64,000 nt of DNA, taken from Rhodococcus sp. 1168. GTDB lineage: Bacteria; Actinomycetota; Actinomycetes; Mycobacteriales; Mycobacteriaceae. The notes below the pieces were generated by a model. That model was not told the origin of the DNA, searched no databases, and saw nothing but the letters and a program-made list of their open reading frames with translations. The stretch is taken from NCBI RefSeq assembly GCF_002091955.1, contig NZ_MKKY01000018.1:18700-82699 (forward strand). Direction: 5' to 3'. This document shows, piece after piece, positions 1 through 9,273 of this stretch (its first letter is position 1; the number at the start of each line of letters is the position of its first letter). The position numbers and the translations under genes were made by a program.

Positions 1-1
1 G

Positions 2-343
2 CTGCCCGAGCAGGACGTCGTCGTCCTGGCGCTCCCTCTCACAGCGGACACCCATCACTTGGTCGACGCATCGTTCCTGGCGGCAATGCGCCGCGGGAGT
101 GTGCTGGTCAACGCGGGCAGAGGACCGCTCGTCGACACCGATGCACTGCTCGCCGCGCTAGAGGATCAACGGCTTCACGCCATCCTCGACGTCACCGACC
201 CGGAACCACTGCCGTCCGGGCATCCGCTGTGGACCGCCCCGGGCGTGGTGATCACACCGCACAGTGCGGCCATCACCGATGACACTGCCAACCGCTGCTG
301 GGACGCCATCGTTCGAAACGTCAGTGAATTCGTAACTCGGTAA
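2..343 (+). CDS. D-2-hydroxyacid dehydrogenase, NAD-binding family (5'-truncated by window edge)
   Basis: This is the C-terminal part of a D-isomer-specific 2-hydroxyacid dehydrogenase; the reading frame is open from base 2, so the gene starts upstream of the window. Family members reduce 2-keto acids with NAD(P)H in the cytoplasm. Visible hallmarks are the NAGRGPLVDTDAL segment after the nucleotide-binding fold, the DVTDPEPLP segment carrying the family's catalytic Glu, and TPHSA with the catalytic His. The substrate cannot be told from this fragment. It lies 51 bases before the lipoprotein gene of a peptide-type ABC importer on the same strand, so it may belong to the same catabolic unit. 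Confidence 0.85.
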   Translation: MPEQDVVVLALPLTADTHHLVDASFLAAMRRGSVLVNAGRGPLVDTDALLAALEDQRLHAILDVTDPEPLPSGHPLWTAPGVVITPHSAAITDDTANRCWDAIVRNVSEFVTR

Positions 344-394
344 ATGTTGTCCGAACTCCAAATCCAGTGTGAAGTTTTCTACGAGAGGTACTCC

Positions 395-1960
395 GTGAAG
401 ATTCGAAAGCAAGGTACGGCAAAGGTTGTGGGGGCATCCGCCGCCGCACTCATGTTGTTGTCAGCATGTGGTGGTGGGGCAACCGGGGGCAGTACGTCCA
501 ACTCGTCAGGCGAGATCGACCGGGACGCGGTCCTGCGGGTGACCACCGCGGCCCCTTCTCGAAACCTCGACCCATATCTGCAGACCAGCTACAGCGGGGT
601 CAGCTACATGACGCCGATTTTCGATCGGCTGACGATGATCGACGGTGACGACAACGTGGTACCCGGCCTTGCCGCATCGTGGGAATTCGCTCCGGACGGT
701 TCCTACTTGGAACTCGCACTGCGCGACGACGTCACCTTCAACGACGGCACGCCGTTCGACGCCGCAGCTGTGGCCGCGAACATCCAGCGCGGCAAGACCT
801 TGCCCGGCAGCACAGTGGTGAAATCGCTCAGTGACATCACCACGGTCGACGTCGTCGATCCCACCACGGTGCGCCTCAACCTCGCTCCCGGCTCCGGCGT
901 GGAACTGCCGAGTGTGTTCGGCACCAATGTGGGAATGATGATCAGTCCCAAGACGATCGAAGCCGGCACCGACATCCAGAACGACCCCGGCAAGTCGGGT
1001 TCCGGCCCGTACGTCGTCTCCGCTTACATTCCGCAGGAGTCGCTGACGCTGACCCGCGCGGACGAGGACTACTGGGACGAGAATGCCGGCCGTCTGAAGG
1101 GTATCGAGATCGTCGGAATGCCCGACGCATCGACGCGGCTCAACGGTGTGCGTACCGGTGCGACGGATCTGACCTGGGTCAGCTCGGCGAACGAGATCGT
1201 GGAAGCGCAGAGCCTTGCCAAGCAGAGTTCCTTGGGTGTCGAAGAAGTCGAGTTCCGAAATGTCCTCGGTCTGATGATGCGCGCGCAGGGTGACTTGACC
1301 GACCCGGCCGTTCGACAGGCCGCGGCGCGGGCGATCGATCCGGCAGCCATCAGTGCGCTGTTCTCCGATACCTGCACCCCGTACCAGCAGATGTACCCCG
1401 AGAGCAGCTGGCCCGCGGACGGCTCCTACGAATACCCCTTCACCTACGACGAGGCCGAGGCCAAGAAGCTCGCCGGTGGATCACCGACGATTGCCCTCAC
1501 CTTCGCTGCAGGTACGAACACCGAGAAGCCTGCCAACGTGATCCAGTCGCAGCTTTCGCAGGTGGGATTCAACGCGACGCTGAACCCGGCCCCGATCACT
1601 CAGACGGAGCCACGATTCATCGCCGGTGATTTCGAGGCGATGGTCACCAACAGCTTCAGCCCGAAGATCGATCCGGAGGAGACGGTGGAAACCTACGTCA
1701 CCGGCGCCTACGGCTTCGGTAACGGCAACGCCGAGATCGCCGCGAAGGCAAAGCAGGCTGCGGATCCGACACTGGCACAAGATGATCGCGCTGCGCTGTA
1801 CAAGGAAATCTGGGCGATGGTGTTGAGCGAGGCACTGTTCGTTCCGATCTGCCACCAGATGAACGCGACCATCTACTCCGACAAGGTCGTCGACGCGGAA
1901 AACATGCCTTGGGCCAATACCGGCACCTTCGATATCCGCACGGTGGCAATGGTCAAGTAG
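395..1960 (+). CDS. ABC transporter substrate-binding lipoprotein, family 5 (Dpp/Opp type)
   Basis: This is the extracytoplasmic solute receptor of a peptide/nickel-type importer, 521 residues, the usual size for SBP family 5. The N-terminus is a lipoprotein signal: basic start, hydrophobic stretch, then LLSAC with the lipidated Cys at residue 25, followed by a Gly/Ser/Thr-rich linker. I chose the GTG at 395 because GAGAGG lies 6 bases upstream and the signal peptide begins there; the open frame extends back to 344. Two permeases and two ATPases follow on the same strand. The ligand cannot be predicted. The adjacent catabolic genes suggest an organic acid or amphipathic compound rather than peptides, which is inference. 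Confidence 0.9.
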   Translation: MKIRKQGTAKVVGASAAALMLLSACGGGATGGSTSNSSGEIDRDAVLRVTTAAPSRNLDPYLQTSYSGVSYMTPIFDRLTMIDGDDNVVPGLAASWEFAPDGSYLELALRDDVTFNDGTPFDAAAVAANIQRGKTLPGSTVVKSLSDITTVDVVDPTTVRLNLAPGSGVELPSVFGTNVGMMISPKTIEAGTDIQNDPGKSGSGPYVVSAYIPQESLTLTRADEDYWDENAGRLKGIEIVGMPDASTRLNGVRTGATDLTWVSSANEIVEAQSLAKQSSLGVEEVEFRNVLGLMMRAQGDLTDPAVRQAAARAIDPAAISALFSDTCTPYQQMYPESSWPADGSYEYPFTYDEAEAKKLAGGSPTIALTFAAGTNTEKPANVIQSQLSQVGFNATLNPAPITQTEPRFIAGDFEAMVTNSFSPKIDPEETVETYVTGAYGFGNGNAEIAAKAKQAADPTLAQDDRAALYKEIWAMVLSEALFVPICHQMNATIYSDKVVDAENMPWANTGTFDIRTVAMVK

Positions 1961-2006
1961 CACCCGTCTCACCCCCGTCCGACTATCTCGACCCGAGAGG
2001 CAAGCC

Positions 2007-2948
2007 ATGTTGCGATACGGAGGCCGGCGACTGCTGGCCGCAGTGCCGCTGCTGCTGATAGTGCCGTTTCTGATTTTCGTGCTGATCGACCTCACTCCGG
2101 GAGATCCCGCCGTCGTACTCGCCGGTGAGAACCCCACTCCCGAGCGGTTGGCGGCGATTCGCGAGAATCTGCGACTCGACGACAATGTGTTCGTTCGCTA
2201 CGTGGACTGGGTCGGGGGGGTACTTCACGGCGACCTGGGCATGTCGTTCCTGTCGAATCAGTCGGTCACCGAGCTGATCAGCCGCCGGATGGCCACCACG
2301 ATGTCGTTGGTTCTGTTCGCGATGGTCATCGCGGTGCTGGTCGGCGGGCTTCTCGGGATCGTCGCGGCTATCCGGCCGGGCGGAGTGATCGATCGAGCGG
2401 TCAACGTGGTGGCATCCATCGCCATTGCAATCCCCGCGTTCTGGTTCGGGCTGGTCCTGGTTTCACTGTTCGCAGTGAGCAACCAGATCTTTCCCGCGTT
2501 CGGCTACGTACCGTTGTCCGAGGGCGTGGTCCCGTGGCTGCAACATCTGGTGCTACCGGGCATAGCGTTGGCGCTACTGCCCGCCGCCGAAGTGACGTTG
2601 CAGCTGCGGTCCGCGCTCGGCAAGGTGCTCGAGAGCGATTACATTCTCAACGCCGAGGCCCGCGGGTTGTCCAAGACCAGCGTGATGTTCAAGCATGCAC
2701 TCAAGAACGCATGCATCCCCGTGGTCACCGTTCTGGGCTTTCGAGTCTCCGAGGTGCTCGGCGGTGCCGTGACCATCGAGATCATCTACGGCATGCCGGG
2801 ACTGGGCAGTCTCGCTGTCGACAGCGTGCAGAACCATGACATCCCGGTGCTGTTGGGCTTCGTCTTGTTCACCACGATCGTGGTGGTGCTGGTGAACCTT
2901 CTGGTAGATATCTCCTACGGCTACTTCAATCCGAAAGTTCGCTCATGA
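2007..2948 (+). CDS. ABC transporter permease, DppB/OppB family
   Basis: Inner-membrane permease of the peptide-type importer, 313 residues, with about six hydrophobic segments. The N-terminus (RLLAAVPLLLIVPFLIFVLI, then DLTPGDPA) is typical of DppB-like subunits. Near the C-terminus the EARGLSKT...FKHALKNA segment is the EAA-type loop that contacts the ATPases. It starts 46 bases after the lipoprotein gene and its stop overlaps the next permease by ATGA, so the two are very likely translated together. Confidence 0.9.
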   Translation: MLRYGGRRLLAAVPLLLIVPFLIFVLIDLTPGDPAVVLAGENPTPERLAAIRENLRLDDNVFVRYVDWVGGVLHGDLGMSFLSNQSVTELISRRMATTMSLVLFAMVIAVLVGGLLGIVAAIRPGGVIDRAVNVVASIAIAIPAFWFGLVLVSLFAVSNQIFPAFGYVPLSEGVVPWLQHLVLPGIALALLPAAEVTLQLRSALGKVLESDYILNAEARGLSKTSVMFKHALKNACIPVVTVLGFRVSEVLGGAVTIEIIYGMPGLGSLAVDSVQNHDIPVLLGFVLFTTIVVVLVNLLVDISYGYFNPKVRS

Positions 2949-3832
2949 CAACGCAGTCAGACGAAGAGTCGAAGACCGCGCCGCGGAAAACCGGTGGTGT
3001 GCTCAGCGGGATGCGCCGACGGCCGGCTGCCCTGATCGCTCTGGTGTTCGTAGTTGCCCTGGCATTGATGGCCATCTTCGCGCCATGGATCGCCCCGTAC
3101 GACCCGTACACGCAAGACCTGCTCGACAGGCTCTCGCCGCCGAGTGCCGAGCACTGGCTGGGCACCGATGACTACGGACGGGATGCGTTGAGCCGGTTGA
3201 TCTTCGGCGCTCGAATTTCGTTGACTGCTGCACTGCAGGCGGTGGGCCTTGCATTGGTCCTCGGCCTGCCGTTGGGCGTGATCGCCGGTTACGTCGGCGG
3301 TTGGATCGACACCGTGCTGACCAGAATCATGGATGCGCTGATGAGTGCACCCGCATTGGTTTTGGCAATCACCATCGTGGCGGTGCTCGGCTCCGGAATC
3401 ACCAATGCGATGGTTGCCGTCGGATTGGTCATGACGCCGCGGTTCTTCCGTGTCTCGAGGGCCTCCACGATGGACGTGCGACATGAGACGTACATCGAAT
3501 CCGCTGTGGCACTGGGATGTCGGCCGATCCGTGTGATCGTGCGGCACATTCTGCCGAATGTGATGCCGCCCGTGGTGCTGGTGATTTCGGTGTCTCTCGG
3601 TTCGGCCGTTGCCGCCGAGGCTTCGTTGAGCTTCTTGGGTCTCGGCGCAAAGGCACCGGCCGCGAGCTGGGGTTCCATGCTCAGCACCGCGGCATCGAAT
3701 ATGCAGCTCGCCCCGTATCTCGTGTGGCCGCCCGGGGTCATGATCTTCCTGGCAGTACTTGCTTTCACCTACCTCGGTGACGGTGTGCGACGAGCGATGG
3801 TGAGGAGCCGAAGTGGTAGCGAAGATGCTTGA
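2945..3832 (+). CDS. ABC transporter permease, DppC/OppC family
   Basis: Second permease of the importer, 295 residues. It has the short cytoplasmic N-terminus of DppC proteins, a first membrane span near residues 28-50, and the APYDPYTQDLLDRLSPPSAEHWLGTD-type periplasmic segment (shown here only by its start APYDP and end GTD) characteristic of the family. The cytoplasmic EAA loop appears as ESAVALGCRPIRVIVRHILP. The ATG overlaps the previous stop (ATGA), and the 3' end overlaps the following ATPase gene by 20 bases, indicating tight operon packing. Confidence 0.9.
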   Translation: MTTQSDEESKTAPRKTGGVLSGMRRRPAALIALVFVVALALMAIFAPWIAPYDPYTQDLLDRLSPPSAEHWLGTDDYGRDALSRLIFGARISLTAALQAVGLALVLGLPLGVIAGYVGGWIDTVLTRIMDALMSAPALVLAITIVAVLGSGITNAMVAVGLVMTPRFFRVSRASTMDVRHETYIESAVALGCRPIRVIVRHILPNVMPPVVLVISVSLGSAVAAEASLSFLGLGAKAPAASWGSMLSTAASNMQLAPYLVWPPGVMIFLAVLAFTYLGDGVRRAMVRSRSGSEDA

Positions 3833-4868
3833 CAAGAACTCGATGGAAAGCTCCGCCCGGAAAGACTCACCGCTCCTGCAGGTCCAGGACCTCACGGTGC
3901 AATTCCCCGCGGGTCGCGGAAAGTGGCTGACCGCGGTGGACGGGGTCTCCTTCGACCTCGCCGCCGGTGAATCCGTCGGATTGGTCGGTGAATCCGGTTC
4001 GGGTAAGACCGTGACCTCGCTCGCACTGATGGGGTTGACCGGCAGAACAGGTGGCAGGCTCGCACCGGGCTCCAAGGTGGTGTTCGACGGCCAGGATTTG
4101 ACTGCGGCACCTGACCGAGTCTGGCGGGACCTTCGCGGCGGCGGAATGGGAATGATCTTCCAGCAGCCGATTCGTAGCCTCAATCCGGCGTTCACCGTGG
4201 GTGACCAGATCGCCGAATCGGTCCGCCGACACCTCGGACTGGGACGCAAGGCCGCGATGGCGAAAGCCGTCGAAATGTTGGAACTGGTTCAGATCCCCCG
4301 GGCCGCAGACCGAGTCAAAGAATATCCGCATGCGTTCAGCGGCGGCATGTGCCAGCGGGTCATGATCGCGATGGTGATGGCCAGCAATCCTCGAATGCTC
4401 ATCGCCGACGAGCCGACCACCGCACTGGATGTGACGGTGCAGGCGACAATCCTGTCCTTACTTCGAGATCTGCAGGAGCAGACGGGTGTCGCGATGCTGT
4501 TCGTCAGCCACGACCTCGCCGTCGTCGCCGAACTGTGCCAGAAGGTAATCGTCATGTACGCCGGCGAGAGCGCCGAGGAGGGCACGATCGACGACGTATT
4601 CTTCCGGCCGGCTCACCCGTACACCTCGGGCCTGCTTGCCTCTATCCCGCAGCCGAACTCCGGCACACGGCGTCGGCTCTCCGCCATTCCCGGTGGCATT
4701 CCCGCCGCCGCGGACTGGCCGTCGGGTTGCCGGTTCTTCGATCGCTGTGAGTACGCGAAGCCGGGCCTGTGCGATGCGGTGCATCCGTCGATGACTCAGG
4801 TGGACGGCACCAGCCATGCGCGTTGCGTGCGCGCCTCCGAACTGACACTTGCCGGGGTGACGATCTGA
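3813..4868 (+). CDS. ABC transporter ATP-binding protein, DppD/OppD family
   Basis: First ATPase of the importer, 351 residues. Walker A is GESGSGKT, the signature motif is FSGGMCQRV (with the Met-Cys typical of OppD relatives), and Walker B is MLIADEPTTALD. The C-terminal oligopeptide-transporter extension includes a CRFFDRC...C...C cluster, which in some family members binds an Fe-S cluster. The GTG at 3813 has GAGGAG just upstream and lies inside the permease gene; an internal ATG at 3825 is a possible alternative. Its stop shares one base with the next ATPase start (TGATG). Confidence 0.9.
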   Translation: MVAKMLDKNSMESSARKDSPLLQVQDLTVQFPAGRGKWLTAVDGVSFDLAAGESVGLVGESGSGKTVTSLALMGLTGRTGGRLAPGSKVVFDGQDLTAAPDRVWRDLRGGGMGMIFQQPIRSLNPAFTVGDQIAESVRRHLGLGRKAAMAKAVEMLELVQIPRAADRVKEYPHAFSGGMCQRVMIAMVMASNPRMLIADEPTTALDVTVQATILSLLRDLQEQTGVAMLFVSHDLAVVAELCQKVIVMYAGESAEEGTIDDVFFRPAHPYTSGLLASIPQPNSGTRRRLSAIPGGIPAAADWPSGCRFFDRCEYAKPGLCDAVHPSMTQVDGTSHARCVRASELTLAGVTI

Positions 4869-5683
4869 TGAGCCTTCTCGAAGTATCGAACGTGTCCAAG
4901 ACCTTCGACTCGGGACGAAACTGGTGGGGTCGGCCGAAACCGGGCGCCCCCTCGGTCAGCGACGTCAGTTTCACGCTCGAGGCTGGCGAATGTCTGGCCG
5001 TCGTCGGGGAATCCGGCGCGGGCAAGTCGACGGTCGGGCGCATCGTGCTGCGGTTGATCGAGCCCGATACCGGCACGATCATCTTCGACGGTGAAGATGT
5101 GCGTGCTGCCAAACCAGCAGCACTGCGTCAGATGCGACGTGGAATGCAGATGATCTTCCAGGATCCCCACAGTTGCCTGAACCCTCGGATGACCATCGGG
5201 GAAGCTGTCGCCGAGCCGTTGGTCGTGCACACCGATCTCGATCGGGCCGCGCGTGCGAAGGCGGTGCGCGAGCTGTTGAGCAAGGTGCACATCGGCTCTC
5301 GCTACCTCGACCGCTACCCATCGGAGCTGTCCGGCGGGCAACTCCAGCGTGTCGCGATCGCCAGGGCGCTGACGCTGAGCCCGAAGATGATCGTCTGTGA
5401 CGAGCCGGTGGCTGCATTGGACGTCTCGGTGCGCGCGCAGGTGCTCAACCTGCTCCGCGACCTGCAGGACGAGCTGGGGTTGGCCTACCTGTTCATCGGC
5501 CACGACCTCGCTCTGATCGAAGTGATCGCAGACCGGGTACTGGTGATGGCTGCAGGCAAAATCGTGGAGTCGGGCGTGGTGGCGGACGTCTTCGCGAATC
5601 CGCAGGAGCAATACACCCGCACACTGCTCGACGCGATCCCCGTCCCGATCCCTCGACTGGCCAGGACCGTCGAAACCAGTTGA
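4868..5683 (+). CDS. ABC transporter ATP-binding protein, DppF/OppF family
   Basis: Second ATPase of the importer, 271 residues. It has Walker A GESGAGKS, signature LSGGQLQRV and Walker B MIVCDEPVAALD. The ATG at 4868 overlaps the upstream stop by one base and gives the usual start (MSLLEVSNVSKTF), so the frame that stays open upstream is not part of the protein. It lacks the long Cys-containing tail of the DppD partner, as expected. With the four preceding genes it completes a five-component import system that ends only about 40 bases before the first acyl-CoA dehydrogenase gene. Confidence 0.9.
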   Translation: MSLLEVSNVSKTFDSGRNWWGRPKPGAPSVSDVSFTLEAGECLAVVGESGAGKSTVGRIVLRLIEPDTGTIIFDGEDVRAAKPAALRQMRRGMQMIFQDPHSCLNPRMTIGEAVAEPLVVHTDLDRAARAKAVRELLSKVHIGSRYLDRYPSELSGGQLQRVAIARALTLSPKMIVCDEPVAALDVSVRAQVLNLLRDLQDELGLAYLFIGHDLALIEVIADRVLVMAAGKIVESGVVADVFANPQEQYTRTLLDAIPVPIPRLARTVETS

Positions 5684-5722
5684 TTTCTTATTTCGAGTTT
5701 CACCCTATCGAAAGCTGTGAAC

Positions 5723-6901
5723 ATGGATTTCCAGTTGGACGCAGACCAGAAGCGCTGGCTCGAGGAGGTACGCACGTTCCTCGCCGAGAATGTCACCCCC
5801 GCCCTGCGCGCCGAAATGGCAGAGCACGACATCGAGTTCCTCGGTGGCGAGGTCACTGCGTTCCGTAAGAAGATCGGCGACAAAGGCTGGTTCGGGCTGA
5901 ACTGGCCCAAGGAGTTCGGTGGGCTTGGGCTGGGCGCGGTGTACCAGCACCTTCTGGTCAGTGAGTTCGAGTACTGGGGTGTACCCGGGCCGGACCTCAC
6001 TGTCACCTCGGTAGCACCGATGATCATGCGAAATGGCACCGCTCGCAACCGGGAAGAGTTCCTGCCGCCGATCGCGCGTGGTGAGATGACCTGTGCGGTC
6101 GGCTATTCCGAGCCCGACGCCGGTACCGACCTCGCCAGCCTGCGGACTACCGCGGTGCTCGACGGTGACGAGTGGGTGATCAACGGATCCAAGATCTGGA
6201 ACAGCATGGCGCAGCGCGTCACCCATGAGTGGCTGTGCGTGCGCACCGACAAGGACGTGCCCAAGCACAAGGGCATCTCGGTGATCATCGTGCCCATCGA
6301 CGCACCCGGCATCACCATCCGTCCGATCATGGCGTGGTCGGACTACCGCACCAACGAGACGTTCTTCGACAACGTCCGAGTGCCGGTGACAAACCTGATC
6401 GGTGAGGTCAACCAGGGCTGGCGCTACATCATCGGCGCACTGGACCTCGAGCGCGGCGCATTGACCAACGTCGGCGACCTGCGCCGCTCGGTGGACGAGC
6501 TCATCGGCCTGGCCAAGGACGAGCGCGCGGACGGCCTTCGCCCGATCGACGACCCGGCGCTACGTCGCAAGATCGCACAGCTCGACGCCGAGGTGGAGGC
6601 TGCCCGACTGATGGGCTTCGAAGCATCGTCACTGCTCGAGGACGGCATCATTCCGTCGGTACTGGTCAGCGCCGAGAAGATCTACTCGAGTGAGCTGCGC
6701 CAGCGCATCGCCGACGTCGGTACCCAGGTACTCGGCATGGCGGGTGTTCTCGCGATCGGTACCGAGGGTGCCCCGCTCGACGGAAAGTTCGAACGGCTCT
6801 ACCGAGCCGCACCGCTGCTGCGGTTCGGTGCAGGCGCCAACGAAGTGCTCAGAGACGTCATCGCCCAGCGTGGGCACGGCTTGCCGCGCGGCGGACGATG
6901 A
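5723..6901 (+). CDS. Acyl-CoA dehydrogenase, large-type subunit (FadE-like)
   Basis: FAD-dependent acyl-CoA dehydrogenase of 392 residues, expected to introduce an alpha,beta double bond into an acyl-CoA thioester. Family features are MTCAVGYSEPDAGTDLASL around the flavin/substrate site, W-I-N-G-S-K-I-W-N, and GAGANEVLRDVIA at the C-terminus. A Phe occupies the position before G-A-G where MCAD-type enzymes carry the catalytic Glu, as in several actinobacterial FadE proteins that work as heteromers. I prefer ATG 5723 because GAAAG lies 8 bases upstream; GTG 5717 is the alternative. A second dehydrogenase follows 37 bases downstream, suggesting an alpha2beta2 enzyme. Confidence 0.88.
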   Translation: MDFQLDADQKRWLEEVRTFLAENVTPALRAEMAEHDIEFLGGEVTAFRKKIGDKGWFGLNWPKEFGGLGLGAVYQHLLVSEFEYWGVPGPDLTVTSVAPMIMRNGTARNREEFLPPIARGEMTCAVGYSEPDAGTDLASLRTTAVLDGDEWVINGSKIWNSMAQRVTHEWLCVRTDKDVPKHKGISVIIVPIDAPGITIRPIMAWSDYRTNETFFDNVRVPVTNLIGEVNQGWRYIIGALDLERGALTNVGDLRRSVDELIGLAKDERADGLRPIDDPALRRKIAQLDAEVEAARLMGFEASSLLEDGIIPSVLVSAEKIYSSELRQRIADVGTQVLGMAGVLAIGTEGAPLDGKFERLYRAAPLLRFGAGANEVLRDVIAQRGHGLPRGGR

Positions 6902-6938
6902 CATTGAGCTGCGTAGACAAGATCAAGAGGAGAAAGTC

Positions 6939-8087
6939 ATGAGACTCGTTCCCACGGAGGAGCAGTCGGAACTGCGATCGGTTCTCCGTTCGCTGTTCGT
7001 CAAGGAATGCACGCCCGAGCTGGTGCGTAAGTGGAAAGCTGCCGGTTCCGAATCGGCCGGGACAGTGTTCCCGGACTCGCTCTGGCGCGCACTGACCGAG
7101 ATGGGCGTCTTCGGTTTGGCGCTCGAAGAGGAGCTCGGCGGGGCGGGTGCCACGCTCAACGAGCTCGGCATCTTCTACTCCGAGGCCGGGCGGGCGCTGT
7201 GCCCGTCCATCGTCTACAGCACGCTGGCTTTCGGCATCGCGCTGGACCGACTGGCCGGTCAGGAGATGCGCGAGCAGTACCTTCCGCGTGTCGCGGCGGG
7301 CGAACTTCGGGCCGGGGTTGCCCTCTGGGACGCTGCCGACGCCCACAATGTGAAGCCCACTCTGACGGCGACGCGCGCAGACGGAGGCTGGACGCTCAGC
7401 GGACTCCTGCCGTTCGTGGAGAACGCCGAGCTGGCCGAACTTCTCCTCGTGACGGCCACCGCAACCGTGTTCGCGGAGCCGGACCGAGTGCTCGGCTTGC
7501 TCGTCGAGCCCGGCGGGCAGGGTTGGAGGAGTACGTGGCAGCCGACTATCGCAGGTGAGCACCAGTACCGCGTCGAGCTCGACGGGCTCTTCGTTCCGGA
7601 CGAGCGGGTTCTCGCCGGCAATGCCGGGCTGGCGCTCGTCGACGTGCGGTGGGTGGCAGACGTCGTCACCGCTTTGCAGTGCGTGGAAATGTCCGGCGGC
7701 GGCGCTGCCGTGCTGGAGCGGACCGTCGATTACGTGCGCACCCGCGAGCAGTTCGGACGCCCGATCGGCATCTTTCAGGCGGTCCAGCACATCGTGGCCG
7801 ACATTCACATCGCACTCGAGGCGTCGCGACTGTCCGCCGATTCGGCAGTCTGGTGGCTCGCACGCGGTGAGCAGGCAGGCCGCAACGTGGCGATTGCCAA
7901 GATGCACGCCAGCGAGGCCTACAAGTGGGCAACGCTCAACGCCCACCAGGTCCACGGCGGAATGGGGTACGTCCGAGAGACGGACCTGCATCTGTGGTCC
8001 GAGCGGGCCAAAGTATCCGAGATCCGCGGCGGTACGGCAGACGTGGCCGCACGCTGGCTAGAGGAGGAGATTGGTCTTGTCCATTGA
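6939..8087 (+). CDS. Acyl-CoA dehydrogenase, partner subunit (FadE-like)
   Basis: Second acyl-CoA dehydrogenase, 382 residues, start fixed by AGAGGAGAAAG just before ATG 6939. It is shorter and more divergent than its neighbour: the flavin-contact segment reads ...AGVALWDAADA... instead of the usual YSEP-GTD motif, while the C-terminal YVRTREQFGRPIG and HQVHGGMGYVRE segments are clear family marks. Such unequal pairs form heterotetramers in steroid catabolism (for example FadE28/FadE29), where one chain supplies most of the active site. The 3' end overlaps the CoA-transferase gene by about 11 bases. Confidence 0.87.
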   Translation: MRLVPTEEQSELRSVLRSLFVKECTPELVRKWKAAGSESAGTVFPDSLWRALTEMGVFGLALEEELGGAGATLNELGIFYSEAGRALCPSIVYSTLAFGIALDRLAGQEMREQYLPRVAAGELRAGVALWDAADAHNVKPTLTATRADGGWTLSGLLPFVENAELAELLLVTATATVFAEPDRVLGLLVEPGGQGWRSTWQPTIAGEHQYRVELDGLFVPDERVLAGNAGLALVDVRWVADVVTALQCVEMSGGGAAVLERTVDYVRTREQFGRPIGIFQAVQHIVADIHIALEASRLSADSAVWWLARGEQAGRNVAIAKMHASEAYKWATLNAHQVHGGMGYVRETDLHLWSERAKVSEIRGGTADVAARWLEEEIGLVH

Positions 8088-9273
8088 GCCGCAAGCACTT
8101 TCAGGACTGCGTGTCATCGACCTGTCTCGCTGGGTGGCGGGTGAGTACGCGACCAAGCTGTTCGCCGACTTCGGCGCGGAGGTCATCAAGATCGAACGGC
8201 CCGGCGAAGGCAGCCTGACGCGTCGATGGGGTCCTTTCCCCGGTGACTTGCCGGACCCCGAGGCCAGTGCGCTGTTCCTGCACTTGAACACCAACAAGCA
8301 GTCGGTGGCACTCGATCTACACGACCCCGCAGATGTGGAGGTCCTGCTCACCTTGATCGAGACCGCCGACGCTGTGGTCGAGTCGTTCCGTCCGGGGCAT
8401 CTCGAGAGCCTCGGTATCGGTCCAGACGTGCTGCGCGCACGGAACCCACGGCTTGTGGTGACCCGGATCAGTGCCTTCGGCCAGGACGGGCCCAACCGGG
8501 ACCGCGAGGCCACTGGCATCACTCTGCAGGCAGCCGGCGGCCCGATGAACGCAACGGGCGCGGCCGACCGTGCTCCGCTGCGCAAGCCGGGTCTGCTCGA
8601 GCATTACACGATCGGGCGTTCGGCGGGTGAGGCCACGATGGCCGGCATCTTCCATGCCCGACGTACTGGCTCGGGTTCGGTGATCGATGTGTCCGGACAG
8701 GAAGTATTGCTCGCAGGGGCAGACCGCCGCGCGTCGTACCTGCTCTCGGCGGCCTACTCGGGAATGGTGGCACCGCGAGGGGTCCGTAGCCCGCACCGGC
8801 ATGGGGCGACCTTCACCGGGCCATTCCGCACCAACGACGGCTTCGTGATGATCTACGTGACCAATCAAGCCTTCTGGAACCGATTGATCGACCTCGCCGG
8901 AAAAGATGATCCTTCCTTCCACGAACGCTTCCACGGCCGCCAAACGGTGACGGGCCAGGATCGCGAGGACTTCATCGCTTACATCAGCGACTGGTGCCTG
9001 GCGCACTCGAAGATCGACCTGATGGAGCGCTGCGAGGCAGCTCGTATCCCGGTCACCGCATTCATGGAGGTCTCGGAGTTGTTGGAGGCCGAGCACTTTC
9101 GTGGACGTGACGCCTTCGTCGAGGTCGAGCATCCCGTCGCAGGCACGTTGTCCTACACGGCTGCGCCGTGGCGGATGCGTGGCGGTCATGCGATCAAAAC
9201 GGCCGCGCCGCTGCTCGATCAGCACGGTGCACGGATTCGGGAGCAGAACGAGCAGAAGGTGAGCCAGGCATGA
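8077..9273 (+). CDS. CaiB/BaiF (class III) CoA-transferase family protein, subunit 1
   Basis: Class III CoA-transferase-like protein of 398 residues; the family moves CoA between carboxylic acids. The N-terminal LSGLRVIDLSRWVAGEYATK and FADFGAEVIKIERP segments are diagnostic. I chose TTG 8077 because GAGGAGGAG ends about 8 bases upstream; TTG 8071 is too close. The segment expected to hold the catalytic Asp (normally AD-x-x-AG) reads LEHYTIGRSAG, with His at about residue 176, so this chain may not form the acyl-anhydride intermediate itself. A second family member overlaps its stop codon, suggesting a heteromeric enzyme. Confidence 0.85.
   Translation: MSIEPQALSGLRVIDLSRWVAGEYATKLFADFGAEVIKIERPGEGSLTRRWGPFPGDLPDPEASALFLHLNTNKQSVALDLHDPADVEVLLTLIETADAVVESFRPGHLESLGIGPDVLRARNPRLVVTRISAFGQDGPNRDREATGITLQAAGGPMNATGAADRAPLRKPGLLEHYTIGRSAGEATMAGIFHARRTGSGSVIDVSGQEVLLAGADRRASYLLSAAYSGMVAPRGVRSPHRHGATFTGPFRTNDGFVMIYVTNQAFWNRLIDLAGKDDPSFHERFHGRQTVTGQDREDFIAYISDWCLAHSKIDLMERCEAARIPVTAFMEVSELLEAEHFRGRDAFVEVEHPVAGTLSYTAAPWRMRGGHAIKTAAPLLDQHGARIREQNEQKVSQA

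Noticed and set aside
2957..4249. 430-codon open frame antisense to the permease and ATPase genes
   Set aside because: It crosses two well-supported genes and has no recognisable domain.
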